A DNA stretch of 64,000 bases, from the NCBI GenBank assembly GCA_003225455.1, contig QIAB01000032.1, forward strand, positions 57,103 through 121,102, in the 5' to 3' direction. Each line of letters starts with the position of its first letter. The stretch's first letter is position 1. Under the pieces are notes generated by a model. It did no database searches. It was not told where the DNA came from and saw only the letters and a list, made by a program, of their open reading frames with translations. This DNA comes from Acidobacteriota bacterium (GTDB lineage: Bacteria > Acidobacteriota > Terriglobia > Terriglobales > Acidobacteriaceae). Of this stretch, positions 24,414-35,479 are shown in pieces. The position numbers were made by a program, and so were the translations under genes.

Positions 24414-25301
24414 GTGAAAAGTCTGGTTCAGACTTCAATTAGAGTGGTACGCCAGAACCCTGGCACGCTGCGCCCCCGCTTTCCCCACAGCCCGCGCGTC
24501 AGGGTCCGTCCCGTCACTTATAGTCTTTGTTTCCTGTGCGCAGTTTCGCTCTTGCTCGCACAAGGGACGCGCCGAATTCCTCCGGCCACGATCGGCACTG
24601 CGCCTGGCCCCCGGATTGTTCCTCCGCCTCCCGGCTACCGCTTTCCCAACGGCCAGAGTTACGTCTACGGAGTCGAATGGCATCTTTTTAATGCCGGAAC
24701 GGCTACGGTAAGAATGGACTCGGCGGACGTTCAAGAGCGCGTCACCGCGATTGGCGATTCAGCAGGTTTCGTGAACACGTTCCTCAAGGTCCATGATTTT
24801 TTTGAAGCCCGCTTCGATCCCCGCACATTTTGTTCGCTCCACGTTTCCAAGCACCTTGAAGAAGGATCGCGGAAGGGTCAGACGGAACTTGCGTTTGATT
24901 ACGTCCATCACAAAAGCGTGCTCGATGACAAGAATTTGAAGAAGGGCGAATCCAGACACACGGAAAATGACATTCCGGGCTGCGTCACCGATGTTGTAAG
25001 TGGGTTCTATTATCTTGCGTCGCTGCCGTTACAGCCGGGAACTTTCAACACCTTTGTGGTAAGCGATGGTGTAAGAACCACCGATGTAACCGCATATGTT
25101 GAAGCGCGAGACCAGGTGAAGGTTCCGGCCGGCAGTTATCGGACTGTGCGCGTCAAAGCCGAGCCAGTCTCCGGACCGCTGAAGGGCAAGACCGCGATCC
25201 TCGTCTGGTTCAGCGACGACCCGAATCACATTCCAGTGCAGATGCGTTCGAAACTCGGATGGGGCACGCTGGTATTCCGCTTGCAACGCCTGGGAAAATA
25301 G
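24414..25301 (+). CDS. DUF3108 periplasmic protein
   Basis: 295 residues from a GTG at 24414, three bases after the preceding stop. A basic N-terminus and hydrophobic segment (YSLCFLCAVSLLLAQG) direct export. The DUF3108 domain is marked by YVYGVEWHLFNAGTATVRM, CSLHVSKHLEEGSRKGQTEL, DVVSGFYYLASLPLQPG and GKTAILVWFSDDPNHIPVQM. Such proteins are beta-rich and often lie in envelope gene clusters. Last gene of the LPS operon. Confidence 0.8.
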   Translation: MKSLVQTSIRVVRQNPGTLRPRFPHSPRVRVRPVTYSLCFLCAVSLLLAQGTRRIPPATIGTAPGPRIVPPPPGYRFPNGQSYVYGVEWHLFNAGTATVRMDSADVQERVTAIGDSAGFVNTFLKVHDFFEARFDPRTFCSLHVSKHLEEGSRKGQTELAFDYVHHKSVLDDKNLKKGESRHTENDIPGCVTDVVSGFYYLASLPLQPGTFNTFVVSDGVRTTDVTAYVEARDQVKVPAGSYRTVRVKAEPVSGPLKGKTAILVWFSDDPNHIPVQMRSKLGWGTLVFRLQRLGK

Positions 25302-25327
25302 CTTCCATATGGGCCGCCGGCAAATCA

Positions 25328-26683
25328 TCAGCCCACGAGATCCTTCAAGCCTTCCCGGAACACCCGCGTGTGTTGGTCGACGTCCTCGGCCTGCGTTTGC
25401 GGTGACATCAGCGCCATATTGTGAAATGGAGTTAGCAGGATTCCACGATTCATCGCATACAGATGCATGAATCTCTCAAGTTCGAAATCCATCGCCTCAT
25501 GCGCTTGCGTACCGTTTTTCGGAGCTTGTGGAGAAAACAGATACTCGGCACGGCAGCCAAGCTGCGTCACGTACCAGGGCACAGCGAATTCAGTGATGGC
25601 GTCTTTCACTCCCGCAGTCCAGCGCTCCGCCATCGGAATCATGTGCTCGAAGGCTTCCTTGGTTAGAACCTTGGTTAATGTGGCGCGCATCGCGGCAAGT
25701 GACAGTGCGTTACCGGCGAGCGTACCGCCCACGCCGCCGACGTCGCAATCCTCCAAGTTTTGACGATCGGCTATGCGATGTGCGACTTCCTGCGTAAAAC
25801 CGTAAGCCGCGCCCGGAACACCACTGCCGATGGGTTTGCCAAAGACCAGGAAATCCGGCTCTAGATTCTCCGCCCCAGTGTAGCCGCCCGGCCCCGCGCA
25901 GATTGTGTGGGTCTCATCAATAATAAGCAGCGTGCCGAACTTTCGGGTGAACGCGCGCAGAGCCGAGTGATATCCGTGCTCGGGATGCACAATGCCCACG
26001 TTGGTCATCACCGGTTCGGCCAGCACGCACGCCACATCGCCGGGAGCAAGCGCCTGGTCGAGCGCCGCAATATCATTGAACTCGACAACTTTGGTTGTCA
26101 CTGAGGGATCGACCGGAGGACCGATATTGCCCCGCCGAGCTTGAGCAGTACCATCCGCATGTAGCGTGATGAACGTTTCATCGACCGTGCCGTGGTAGCA
26201 CCAGTTGAAGACCAAAATTTTCGGCCGCCCGGTGATCTGCCGCGCTAGACGAATAGAAAAGCGATTCGCATCCGTGGCAGTCAGCGCGAATTGCCAGTAT
26301 GGCAGCCCGAAGCGCTTCTGCAATTCTTCTCCCACAAACACAGCGTCCTCATTCGGCAGCATCAGCGTGATCCCGCGTCGCACTTGTTCTTCAACAGCCT
26401 TTACAGTCGCGGATGGCGAATGCCCAGTCATCGCGCCCGTGTCACCCAGGCAGAGATCGACATAGCGATGTCCATCTTCATCGTAGAAGTGCGCACCCTG
26501 CGCCTCCCGCACAAACGGTGGGAACGCACCAGCCCACTTCGCCATCCAGTTCATGGGCACGCCGCCCAGTAGCGACTTGCCGGCGCGTTCGAACAAGGCC
26601 TTGGACTTGGGGCGCTCGTTTACAAAGCGCTCCTGCTCGCGTTGCATCAGGGACTGCAAGCGGCTGCGGTCAATTCTTTTCAT
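25328..26683 (-). CDS. Class III PLP-dependent aminotransferase (GSA-aminomutase-like)
   Basis: 451 residues. AKWAGAFPPFVREAQGAHFY and YVDLCLGDTGAMTGHSPSAT resemble glutamate-1-semialdehyde aminomutase. The PLP Asp site is TLLIIDETHT, and the Schiff-base lysine is in FLVFGKPIGSGVPGAAYGF. The region ALTATDANRFSIRLARQITG replaces the usual NSGTEA with a less common sequence, so this is probably not HemL but a related aminotransferase. No Shine-Dalgarno is seen before the ATG. Substrate unknown. Confidence 0.8.
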   Translation of the reverse strand: MKRIDRSRLQSLMQREQERFVNERPKSKALFERAGKSLLGGVPMNWMAKWAGAFPPFVREAQGAHFYDEDGHRYVDLCLGDTGAMTGHSPSATVKAVEEQVRRGITLMLPNEDAVFVGEELQKRFGLPYWQFALTATDANRFSIRLARQITGRPKILVFNWCYHGTVDETFITLHADGTAQARRGNIGPPVDPSVTTKVVEFNDIAALDQALAPGDVACVLAEPVMTNVGIVHPEHGYHSALRAFTRKFGTLLIIDETHTICAGPGGYTGAENLEPDFLVFGKPIGSGVPGAAYGFTQEVAHRIADRQNLEDCDVGGVGGTLAGNALSLAAMRATLTKVLTKEAFEHMIPMAERWTAGVKDAITEFAVPWYVTQLGCRAEYLFSPQAPKNGTQAHEAMDFELERFMHLYAMNRGILLTPFHNMALMSPQTQAEDVDQHTRVFREGLKDLVG

Positions 26684-26716
26684 GAAGGAGGAGAAATGTT
26701 AACAGAACCTCAGGTT

Positions 26717-26850
26717 GTGTGGGCGCGGGCGACCCGCCCGCGCAAATCAGGCAGCACCATGGAATAAGGTGGAATTCCACCACGTGTGGGCGCGGGCGAC
26801 CCGCCCGCGCAAATCAGCCGGCACCATTGAACAAGGTGGAGTCCCACCAC
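26717..26850 (+). repeat. Two tandem 67-bp units with REP hairpins next to the transposase
   Basis: Units begin GTGTGGGCGCGGGCGACCCG at 26717 and 26784. Each has an 8-bp hairpin (GCGCGGGC / GCCCGCGC; stems 26723-26743 and 26790-26810) and an AAGGTGGA-TTCCACC or GAGTCCCACC tail. The tail of the second unit is the 3' end of the transposase gene, so the first unit is a duplicate of the transposase tail plus REP. Confidence 0.8.
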
Positions 26851-27293
26851 AACCAACGATAGTCCCGCCAGCCAGTGACCAGACCCGCCCTGACCGGGTT
26901 AAACACTATGTAAGACACCCTCTCAGACAAGCTGTCCTGACTGCGCAATACATGGTCAAAGGACTCATCCTGCCAAACGCGACCCCTACGGCACAGAGCC
27001 TTGTTGATCCGGTGCGAAGACTCGCTCTTGATCGCTTGCATGATTTCCGGTATTGACCAAGCACGGTTCTCATCCACCATCGGTGTGAAAATGAGATGGG
27101 CGTGATCGGGCATGATGACCACTGCATGCAGAGTGCATTTTCTGCAATTCGCATATAAGCAGGCTTCAAGTGCCAAGTCTCGTGCCAAGTTCGGTAATAT
27201 CCAGCGGTGCCATGAGGCAAAGGTGACGAACAGCGCTCGATTGTGTTTCTGGTAGTGAGGAAGACAACGGCTGTATTCATAGTTGCGGGTCAT
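26814..27293 (-). CDS. REP-associated tyrosine transposase (RAYT, Y1_Tnp/HUH)
   Basis: 159 residues from the ATG at 27293. LHAVVIMPDHAHLIF is the HUH-like motif of IS200/IS605-type Y1 transposases (HAH pattern). The likely catalytic Tyr lies in the C-terminal helix (ERVSYIVFNPVRAGLV, or the Tyr of WRDYRWLWW). WSIPEIMQAIKSESSHRINK and RVWQDESFDHVLR match RAYT proteins. Cognate REP hairpins flank it in inverted orientation (26717-26850 and 27322-27342). RAYTs are domesticated single-copy relatives thought to mobilise REPs. Confidence 0.88.
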   Translation of the reverse strand: MTRNYEYSRCLPHYQKHNRALFVTFASWHRWILPNLARDLALEACLYANCRKCTLHAVVIMPDHAHLIFTPMVDENRAWSIPEIMQAIKSESSHRINKALCRRGRVWQDESFDHVLRSQDSLSERVSYIVFNPVRAGLVTGWRDYRWLWWDSTLFNGAG

Positions 27294-27321
27294 ACGAGAG
27301 GGAAAATAGCACGACAGCGAT

Positions 27322-27342
27322 GCGCGGGCGAGTCGCCCGCGC
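27322..27342 (-). repeat. REP hairpin upstream of the RAYT, inverted relative to the downstream pair
   Basis: GCGCGGGC-N5-GCCCGCGC. Followed by GCCCACAC on the plus strand, so it reads GTGTGGGC-GCGGGC on the minus strand, the same unit as at 26717 and 26784 but in the opposite orientation. Confidence 0.8.
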
Positions 27343-27391
27343 CCACACAAGAAGTGACTCATTTCAAAGTGGGAATCACCGAAGCACCTTC

Positions 27392-27411
27392 GACGGGCGA
27401 GGACGCCCGTC
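27392..27411. repeat. Second REP-like hairpin (GACGGGCG / CGCCCGTC)
   Basis: An 8-bp stem with a 4-base loop, between the RAYT and hslU. The same stem (GGACGGGCG / CGCCCGTCC) occurs inside selD at 54225-54245, so it is a family present elsewhere in the genome. Confidence 0.65.
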
Positions 27412-27433
27412 CTCCATCGACTTCGGTACGGTG

Positions 27434-28843
<1,410 letters not shown>

Positions 28844-28867
28844 AGCAAAGCTGCTCTTGGCTGTTCG

Positions 28868-28934
28868 TCGTTTGTCGTTAGCTATTCTTGGTAACTTTAA
28901 AGTCGGCTTTCGGCCAAAGACCAAGGACAAACGA
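28868..28934. repeat. Inverted repeat in the hslV-hslU gap
   Basis: TCGTTTGTC (28868-28876) and GACAAACGA (28926-28934) pair across about 49 bases in the 102-base gap. It could form a hairpin in the hslVU message; no U-run follows, so it is not an obvious terminator. Confidence 0.4.
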
Positions 28935-28945
28935 CCAACGACTGG

Positions 28946-29488
28946 TTAAAGTTCCTCGATTGTTACCTTCTCATTAGTATAGATGCACATCTTGCCCGCA
29001 ATCTTCATGGCCTCTTCAGCAATCTGGCGGGCCGAGAGCTGCGTATGCTCAGCCAATGCCTGTGCTGCCGCCTGGGCATACGGACCGCCGCTTCCAATCG
29101 CGGCGATTCCGCCATCCGGCTCAATCACGTCCCCTTGCCCGCTGAGCAGAAACGTTTGTTCTTTGTCAGAAACAAGCAGCAGGGCTTCCAGATGCCGCAG
29201 AAACTTATCGGTGCGCCAGTCCTTCGCCAGTTCAACTGCCGCGCGGCCAATATTTCCGTGATATTGCTCCAGTTTCGTTTCGAAGCGGCTGAATAGGGAA
29301 AACGCATCGGCAGTCGACCCTGCGAATCCAGCCAAAATCTTGTCCTGATAAAGACGCCGAATCTTCTTCGCCGAGTGCTTGATCACTCCCTCGCCGAGCG
29401 TGACCTGGCCATCCCCGGCCATCACCACATTTCCGTTCCGCCGGACGCAGAGAACTGTAGTGGAGCGAATCAGATGCTTTCTGGGCAT
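28946..29488 (-). CDS. hslV: HslV, peptidase subunit of the HslUV protease
   Basis: 180 residues from the ATG at 29488. A short leader MPRKHLIRS precedes [20 protein letters not shown]; cleavage would expose the catalytic N-terminal Thr (residue 10). [20 protein letters not shown] and [16 protein letters not shown] are conserved in the proteasome-like fold. It forms the double-ring chamber used by HslU. The leader is longer than in E. coli, where only Met precedes Thr. Confidence 0.96.
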   Translation of the reverse strand: MPRKHLIRSTTVLCVRRNGNVVMAGDGQVTLGEGVIKHSAKKIRRLYQDKILAGFAGSTADAFSLFSRFETKLEQYHGNIGRAAVELAKDWRTDKFLRHLEALLLVSDKEQTFLLSGQGDVIEPDGGIAAIGSGGPYAQAAAQALAEHTQLSARQIAEEAMKIAGKMCIYTNEKVTIEEL

Positions 29489-29605
29489 GGAGAGCAAACT
29501 TTCATTATAGCAGTCCGAGTGCGCCACGAGCCGCACCGGCATGTGATGTGACTGAAAGCAGCGCGTCCCATTACAATCGTTCGCAGACTTTCATCCCAAG
29601 AAAAC

Positions 29606-31048
29606 ATGCCAAAAGAAGGAATTACTCCTCGATCGCAAGACTACGCCCAGTGGTATCTCGACATCGTCCGTGACGCGGACCTGGCGGACTACGCCGAAGT
29701 CGTCCGCGGATGCATCGTCTTCAAGCCGACTGGCTTCGCTTTGTGGGAAGCGATTCAGAGTGGCCTGGATCAACGCATCAAGGCGACAGGCCACCAGAAT
29801 GCATATTTCCCCCTTCTGATTCCGAAAAGTTTCCTCATGAAGGAAGCCGAGCACGTGGAAGGCTTCGCGCCCGAGGTTGCCGAAGTCACGCATGCCGGTG
29901 GCGAGAAACTGGCCGAGCCTTACGTGATCCGGCCAACTTCGGAGACCATCATCGGCTACTTCTACGCCAAGTGGGTGCGGAGCTGGCGCGACCTGCCGTT
30001 GTTGATCAATCAATGGGCGAACGTCATGCGATGGGAAATGCGCACCCGTCCGTTTCTCCGCACAACGGAATTTCTGTGGCAGGAAGGCCACACGGTTCAC
30101 GTCGACGAAGCAGATGCCGAGCGCGAGACGCTCAAAATCTTGCACGAGGTCTACGCCGACTTCGTGGAAAAAGAGATGGCCCTACCCGTGATCAAAGGCA
30201 TCAAGACCGACAAGGAAAAGTTTGCCGGCGCTTTGCGCTCGTACGCCATCGAAGCCATGATGCAGGATGGTCGCGCCCTGCAGGTGGGCACTTCGCACAA
30301 TTTAGGACAGAATTTTGCCAAAGCCTTCGACATTACCTACACCGATCAGAACAATCAGGTGCAGCATGCCTGGACCACGAGCTGGGGCGTGAGCACTCGC
30401 TTGATCGGCGCGCTGATCATGGCGCACTCGGACGATGAAGGTCTCGTCGTTCCTCCGCGCCTCGCGCCCACACAGGTGGTCGTCGTTCCGATTTTCAAGA
30501 CCGATGCCGAGCGCACGCGCGTGCTGGAAGCAGTCTCACGCCTGAGCGCCGATTGGAAAGGCAGCTTGCGCTTCAAAGTTGATGATCGCGAGCAGTACAG
30601 TCCAGGATACAAATTTAACGAATGGGAGCTGAAAGGCGTTCCTGTCCGCGTGGAGATTGGTCCCAAAGACATCGAGAAAGGAACCGTCGGCGTGGCGCGC
30701 CGCGATCAACCGGGCAAACAGGGCAAATCTTTTGTTCCGCAGGACGGTCTCAGGCAGCGGTTGGAATCCCTGCTGACGGAAATTCAGCAGGCTCTCTATG
30801 ACCGCGCCTTTCGTTTTCGCGAAGAGCATACCTACGAAGCCTCAAACTATGACGAGTTGAAACAAGGCGTAGAAAAAGGGTTTGTGCGCGGCTACTGGGC
30901 AGGTACGCGCGAGGATGAAGACAAAATTCAGGACGAGACCGGCGCAACCATTCGCGTATTGCCGCTCGATCAGCCCGCGACAGCAGGAAAGTGCGTTTAC
31001 ACCGGTAAGCCAGCACAGAAGATTGCGGTATTCGCGCGCGCCTATTAA
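29606..31048 (+). CDS. proS: Proline-tRNA ligase, short (archaeal/eukaryal-like) type
   Basis: 480 residues, lacking the bacterial editing insertion, so the type-3 ProRS. Class II motif 2 is RPFLRTTEFLWQEGHTVH, and motif 3 is STRLIGALIMAHSDDEGLV, then PPRLAP. YVIRPTSETIIGYFYAKW and GTSHNLGQNFAKAFD are substrate-binding segments. The anticodon domain and a C-terminal zinc-type domain end ARAY. A TACAAT box (29572-29577) leaves a leader of about 20 bases and no clear Shine-Dalgarno. The message faces away from hslV. Confidence 0.96.
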   Translation: MPKEGITPRSQDYAQWYLDIVRDADLADYAEVVRGCIVFKPTGFALWEAIQSGLDQRIKATGHQNAYFPLLIPKSFLMKEAEHVEGFAPEVAEVTHAGGEKLAEPYVIRPTSETIIGYFYAKWVRSWRDLPLLINQWANVMRWEMRTRPFLRTTEFLWQEGHTVHVDEADAERETLKILHEVYADFVEKEMALPVIKGIKTDKEKFAGALRSYAIEAMMQDGRALQVGTSHNLGQNFAKAFDITYTDQNNQVQHAWTTSWGVSTRLIGALIMAHSDDEGLVVPPRLAPTQVVVVPIFKTDAERTRVLEAVSRLSADWKGSLRFKVDDREQYSPGYKFNEWELKGVPVRVEIGPKDIEKGTVGVARRDQPGKQGKSFVPQDGLRQRLESLLTEIQQALYDRAFRFREEHTYEASNYDELKQGVEKGFVRGYWAGTREDEDKIQDETGATIRVLPLDQPATAGKCVYTGKPAQKIAVFARAY

Positions 31049-31201
31049 GTGCAGCGTTCTTTTCAGTCTGAGAGATGCAATCAGTATGCCGGATTCGATG
31101 AAAAACAGCCCAAGCTGGACATTACGAGACCGTGATGGGCATGGTGCTCAGATCGCATGTGCCCATGAGACTAGGCAGCAGTCTGGCTATTTTTGAGTTG
31201 A

Positions 31202-32998
31202 TCACGTCAGCCCATACTTTCCCCGCTCAATCATTTTCTGCGCGATCTGCTGGCGCAATTCAATCGTATTGAACGGCTCGTATTTCGCCAGGCGGCGCAG
31301 AATTGCGAACTGGGTACGGAGCATGTCGCCCTCGGCTACGGCAGCGATAATCTTACGGGCAGCGGCTTCGATCTTCTCCATCGCTTGCGAGAGATATAGG
31401 CGCGTCATGGCAATCGGCAGCGCCGCGGAGCCTTCGCCCCGACTCGAAGCAATCTTTTGGGCGCGCAACACCGCCGATTCCATCGCGTAGGTTTCGATCA
31501 CGATGTCTGCAATCGCACCCATGATCTCCTGCTGCTCTTGGATCGCCTGCATGTATTTCTGCGTAGCGGCGCCCGCGGCGAACAAACCGAGTTTCTTCGC
31601 CTGCGCAACCAGTTTCCGTTCATCGGCGAGCGGACCTTCAATCTCTTCACCTATAGACGGCCCCGCGAGCACTTCATCCATCAGCTTCTTGATTGCCGGC
31701 ATCAGTGGCAACTGCCCACTCATCGCACGCTTTAACAGGAATCCGGTGATGATCAGCCGGTTGATTTCGTTTGTGCCTTCAAAAATCCTGTTAATCCGCG
31801 CATCCCGATATGCCCGCTCCGCCGGATACTCCTCAACGAAGCCGTAGCCGCCATATATCTGCACCGTCTCGTCGACCACGTAATCGATCATCTCCGAGCC
31901 CCAGACCTTGATAATCGAGCACTCGACGGCATACTCTTCGATAGCCTTGAGCGTCTGCCTTGCGCTGTCCGCAGCTGACTTATCCACTTCGTTGAGGGCG
32001 GCATCCATCATTCCGACCGTACGATAGACGAGCGATTCGCCCACGTAGATAAGCACCGCCATGTTAGCCAGCTTTTCGCGCACCAGTCCGAAATCGGCGA
32101 TAACTTTGTTGAACGCCTTCCGCTGCTTTGCGTAAGCGATGGAATTCTCCAGAGCCACGCGTGCGCCCCCCACGCACATTGCGCCGAGCTTGAAGCGCCC
32201 GACGTTGAGAATATTGAAAGCAATGACGTGCCCCTTGCCGATTTCCCCGAGGACATTTTCGACCGGAACTTTGCAGTCACTTAGAATGATGGGACACGTA
32301 GATGATCCGCGAATCCCCATCTTGTGCTCTTCCGCGCCAATGGAAAACCCAGGAAAAGTTTTCTCGACTAGAAACGCCGTAAACTTCTCGCCGTCGACTT
32401 TCGCGAAAACCGTGAACAAGTCGGCGAAGCCGGCGTTCGTGATCCACATCTTTTCGCCGTTAAGAACGTAGTGCTTGCCATCTTTGGAAAGCTCGGCCCG
32501 GGCGCGGCAGTTCAGAGCATCAGATCCTGAAGATGCTTCCGACAACGCGTAGGCTCCGACGATCTCTCCTGCCGCCAGCCGCGGCAGATATTTTTTCTTC
32601 TGCTCTTCGGTTCCGAAATACACGATCGGCAGTGTCCCGATCCCGGTGTGCCCGCCCCATGTAGTTGCGAACCCGGCGTACTTAGCAATATGATCTGCGA
32701 TCACGGCAGCCGTGACCTTATCCATCTCGAGGCCGCCATACGCTTCCGGAATTTCCACCCCGCTCAGCCCGAGCTCACCGGCCTTCTTCAACAACGCGCG
32801 TGTGACAGAGAAGTCCTTATGCTCAATCTTCTCGATGTTAGGGACGATCTCGTTGAGGGCGAATTCCTCCGCCGTCTGGCCAATGAGCTGATGCTGCTCG
32901 GAAAAATCTTCAGGCGTGAAGACCTCGTCAGCACCGCGTTCTTCGAGCAGGAAGCTGCCGCCGGAGAATTTTGTGGACGCAATTGCTGTGGTGGCCAT
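31202..32998 (-). CDS. Acyl-CoA dehydrogenase
   Basis: 598 residues from the ATG at 32998 (AAAGGGG upstream). The usual ACAD core: FSEQHQLIGQTAEEFALNEI, YALSEASSGSDALNCRARAE, KMWITNAGFADLFTVFAKVD, QIYGGYGFVEEYPAERAYRD and ARINRIFEGTNEINRLIITG. The Glu in the GTNE segment is the likely catalytic base. An extra C-terminal helical domain of about 170 residues is present, as in FadE-like ACADs paired with thiolase and FadN-type genes. It catalyses the first oxidation of beta-oxidation; the thiolase gene lies upstream on the same strand. Confidence 0.93.
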   Translation of the reverse strand: MATTAIASTKFSGGSFLLEERGADEVFTPEDFSEQHQLIGQTAEEFALNEIVPNIEKIEHKDFSVTRALLKKAGELGLSGVEIPEAYGGLEMDKVTAAVIADHIAKYAGFATTWGGHTGIGTLPIVYFGTEEQKKKYLPRLAAGEIVGAYALSEASSGSDALNCRARAELSKDGKHYVLNGEKMWITNAGFADLFTVFAKVDGEKFTAFLVEKTFPGFSIGAEEHKMGIRGSSTCPIILSDCKVPVENVLGEIGKGHVIAFNILNVGRFKLGAMCVGGARVALENSIAYAKQRKAFNKVIADFGLVREKLANMAVLIYVGESLVYRTVGMMDAALNEVDKSAADSARQTLKAIEEYAVECSIIKVWGSEMIDYVVDETVQIYGGYGFVEEYPAERAYRDARINRIFEGTNEINRLIITGFLLKRAMSGQLPLMPAIKKLMDEVLAGPSIGEEIEGPLADERKLVAQAKKLGLFAAGAATQKYMQAIQEQQEIMGAIADIVIETYAMESAVLRAQKIASSRGEGSAALPIAMTRLYLSQAMEKIEAAARKIIAAVAEGDMLRTQFAILRRLAKYEPFNTIELRQQIAQKMIERGKYGLT

Positions 32999-33139
32999 TA
33001 AAACCCCTTTCAACCACAGAGGGCACGGGGGAAATTATTTCATGTTTTCGAAGTTTTGCCAGTTACGAGAGACTGAACGGCCATAGCGTGGGAGACATTG
33101 CAAGGCAAGAAGATGCAGTTCTTCTGTGATCCTTCGTGG

Positions 33140-34318
33140 TTAATTAAGGTTCTCAAATATCCCTGCCGCTCCCATCCCACCGCCAACGCACATCGTCACC
33201 AAACCGTAGCGTGCATTGCGGCGCTTGAGTTCACGAATAATCGCTGCCGTTAGCTTCGCTCCGGTGCAGCCCAGAGGATGCCCAAGTGCGATCGCGCCGC
33301 CATTTGGATTTACTCGCTTGGGATCAAGCCCTGCCTCTTTGATCACAGCCAAAGACTGTGCCGCAAAGGCCTCGTTGAGTTCGATCACATCAATTTCTGA
33401 GAGCTTCAGCCCTGCGAGCTTAAGCGCTTTCGGAATCGCAAACACCGGCCCGAGTCCCATTTCTTCCGGCTTATATCCGGCAGTCGCGAAGGAAAGGTAG
33501 CGCACCAGCGGTTTGATGCCCAGTTGCTTCGCTCGATCAAGAGACATGACGACCGCCGCCGCCGCACCATCGGACATCTGCGACGAGTTTCCCGCCGTCA
33601 CCGTGCCCTTGGCGTGGAACGCCGGCTTGAGCGAAAGCAACGCTTCAAGCGACGTGTCGGCGCGCGGGCCTTCGTCGACTTTAAACGTGATCTCCTGCTT
33701 CTTAGGCTTCGATCCGTTCGGAGTCGTGAAGCTCACGGGCACAGGCACCGTTTCCTCTTCAAACTTGCCAGCCTGAATGGCCGTCAACGCTTTCTGATGA
33801 CTGCGCAGCGAAAATTCGTCGGCTTGCTCGCGGGTAATCCCAAATCTCGATGCAAGCCGCTCGGCCGTCAAGCCCATGGAAAGATATGCATCGGGATAAT
33901 GATCGACGAGCCACGGGTTGGGCGAAATTTTATTCCCGCCCATCGGGATCATCGACATCGACTCCGTGCCGCCGGCAACAATTACCTCTGCACCGCCACT
34001 CCCAATTCGCTCCGCCGCCATCGCAATGGCCTGCAAACCGGATGAGCAGAAGCGATTAATGGTCATCGCCGATACCTCCACCGGCAAGCCGGCTCGCAAC
34101 GACGCAATGCGCGCCACATTCATCCCTTGCTCGGCCTCAGGCATGGCGCAACCCAGAATGACATCTTCTATGTCTTTAAGATCAAGCTGGGGCACCCGCT
34201 CAAGCGCGCCTTTGATAACAACTGCGGCCAATTCATCAGGCCGCGTGGCTCGGAGCGTGCCTTTGAAGGCCCGCCCCACGGGCGTGCGAACGGAAGATAC
34301 AACGACGGTTTCACGCAT
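33140..34318 (-). CDS. Acetyl-CoA acyltransferase (thiolase)
   Basis: 392 residues from the ATG at 34318 with [25 protein letters not shown] has the acylated Cys near residue 89. [17 protein letters not shown] has the catalytic His, and [17 protein letters not shown] the second Cys. It performs the last, thiolytic step of beta-oxidation. It sits between the acyl-CoA dehydrogenase and the FadN-like gene of the same pathway. Confidence 0.95.
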   Translation of the reverse strand: MRETVVVSSVRTPVGRAFKGTLRATRPDELAAVVIKGALERVPQLDLKDIEDVILGCAMPEAEQGMNVARIASLRAGLPVEVSAMTINRFCSSGLQAIAMAAERIGSGGAEVIVAGGTESMSMIPMGGNKISPNPWLVDHYPDAYLSMGLTAERLASRFGITREQADEFSLRSHQKALTAIQAGKFEEETVPVPVSFTTPNGSKPKKQEITFKVDEGPRADTSLEALLSLKPAFHAKGTVTAGNSSQMSDGAAAAVVMSLDRAKQLGIKPLVRYLSFATAGYKPEEMGLGPVFAIPKALKLAGLKLSEIDVIELNEAFAAQSLAVIKEAGLDPKRVNPNGGAIALGHPLGCTGAKLTAAIIRELKRRNARYGLVTMCVGGGMGAAGIFENLN

Positions 34319-34422
34319 TGGAAACTCCTGACTTACCTTAGATTGCTGATGGCCGGTCTTCGATTCCATGTGGTTCTTACGCGGCGGCAGCCATTCGCGA
34401 CAACCAGGGACGTTTATGGCCC

Positions 34423-35085
34423 TCAGCGGCGGTGGAGGAACACGTAAATCATTGCCGCAATCACAAGCACTGCCAGCAGAAAACGGAAGATCGTTCCGAT
34501 GCTGCCGGCCTCAGGAGTGATTGGGGAACTGTCGCCGACATTCATAACAGCCGTGTTTTTGGCGTCAAGAGCTTGGACTGAGCCGGATGGATCGGGTCCT
34601 TGGGTACTGCCGAGTGTCAGTTTGTGGGATCCAGCTTGCGTCGTGACGCTCAGCGTTCGATTCACCAATACTTTTATGTCTCCGGAATTGCCTTGCTTGG
34701 CTAATGCCTCAGTCAGCTCGGGGACAAGGTACTTGCCGATCACGCCGGCTAGCTTTTCTGCGAAAGGATGCTCGATCTGGTCGTGGCTCGCGCCTTCGAT
34801 CGGCTGTGCGTTTGGATCGTGAGAACGGATAATGAAACCGCCGCCAGGCTTCGCCTCAATGTGGAAGTCAAACTTGAGTTGCTGGTTGTCAGCTGAAAGC
34901 TTTAAGCCAGGGAATTCCTCTGCCAAAGCAGCGCTGATGTTTGCCTGGATTTTCTGCTGCAGCTCCAGGCGCGTAGGGGCCTCGAGCGGCGGCAGGCTGG
35001 GATCACTGGCGTGGGCGATGAATCCGCCTTCCGGCTTGGACTCGATGCGGTACGTGAACTTCGTGATTATGCGCTTGAGTTCCAC
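34423..35085 (-). CDS. Tail-anchored protein with two tandem homologous domains
   Basis: 220 residues. Two repeats are visible: [20 protein letters not shown] (from about residue 10) and [20 protein letters not shown] (about 72), each followed by P-x-E-(A/G) and a helix. The C-terminus is a single membrane segment ([20 protein letters not shown]) ending FLHRR, so the bulk faces the cytoplasm. The repeats faintly recall HicB-like folds. It lies between the thiolase and the toxin-antitoxin region. No known function. Confidence 0.55.
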   Translation of the reverse strand: MELKRIITKFTYRIESKPEGGFIAHASDPSLPPLEAPTRLELQQKIQANISAALAEEFPGLKLSADNQQLKFDFHIEAKPGGGFIIRSHDPNAQPIEGASHDQIEHPFAEKLAGVIGKYLVPELTEALAKQGNSGDIKVLVNRTLSVTTQAGSHKLTLGSTQGPDPSGSVQALDAKNTAVMNVGDSSPITPEAGSIGTIFRFLLAVLVIAAMIYVFLHRR

Positions 35086-35225
35086 AGTATGTTGCGCGAT
35101 TGTAGCGCGACTAGCCGGTGTGGAAGGAGAATTGTTAGGACGTGAAGGTGACTGTGGTCATTCGAGAGCCGGAAGCGAAGAACACAGGGTCGGAGCCCAA
35201 GGGCAACCACGTCAGTCGCTACACC

Positions 35226-35348
35226 TCACCCGTGCGCGGATGCATCGCCAATGAGCCCTTCCGACCATTCGTCTGCTTCCCGTTCACGCTCCAAATCATT
35301 GGCCATCTCGCGATAGCCCACTTCAAGTTCTTCAGGATCGTAGCTCAC
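35226..35348 (-). CDS. Small acidic antitoxin-like protein (40 residues)
   Basis: AGGAGG precedes a GTG at 35348. The product is MSYDPEELEVGYREMANDLE, then REREADEWSEGLIGDASAHG: short, helical and acidic, like small antitoxins of MazE/CopG-related pairs. Downstream a frame starting MHPRTGEV is stopped by TAG and then continues RLTWLPLGSDPVF, which could be the ruin of a MazF-like toxin (usual start RRGEVW). The antitoxin itself looks intact. Function inferred from size, charge and neighbourhood only. Confidence 0.45.
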   Translation of the reverse strand: MSYDPEELEVGYREMANDLEREREADEWSEGLIGDASAHG

Positions 35349-35399
35349 CGCATACCTCCTGAGTCCGGCATTTGTTGCCATTGTATACACTCGCGTGTT

Positions 35400-35479
35400 G
35401 AAGTAAGAGCACGGTCACTGGACCAAAACGTTGGACGTGAGCGAGAAGCCAGGAGAACTCTATCCTGCAGGTAATTCAC
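35400..35479 (-). pseudogene. Remnant of a VapC toxin start
   Basis: A GTG at 35479 overlaps the stop of the broken VapB (GTGA) and reads MNYLQDRVLLAS. This resembles a VapC start (NYLLDTNVLL) with the DTN motif destroyed, and no PIN features follow. I read it as a dead toxin. Confidence 0.35.

Noticed and set aside
26696..26767. Short ORF with GGAGGAG before an ATG (MLTEPQVVWARATRPRKSGS)
   Set aside because: It runs straight through the REP unit; translation of REP sequence gives such peptides by chance.
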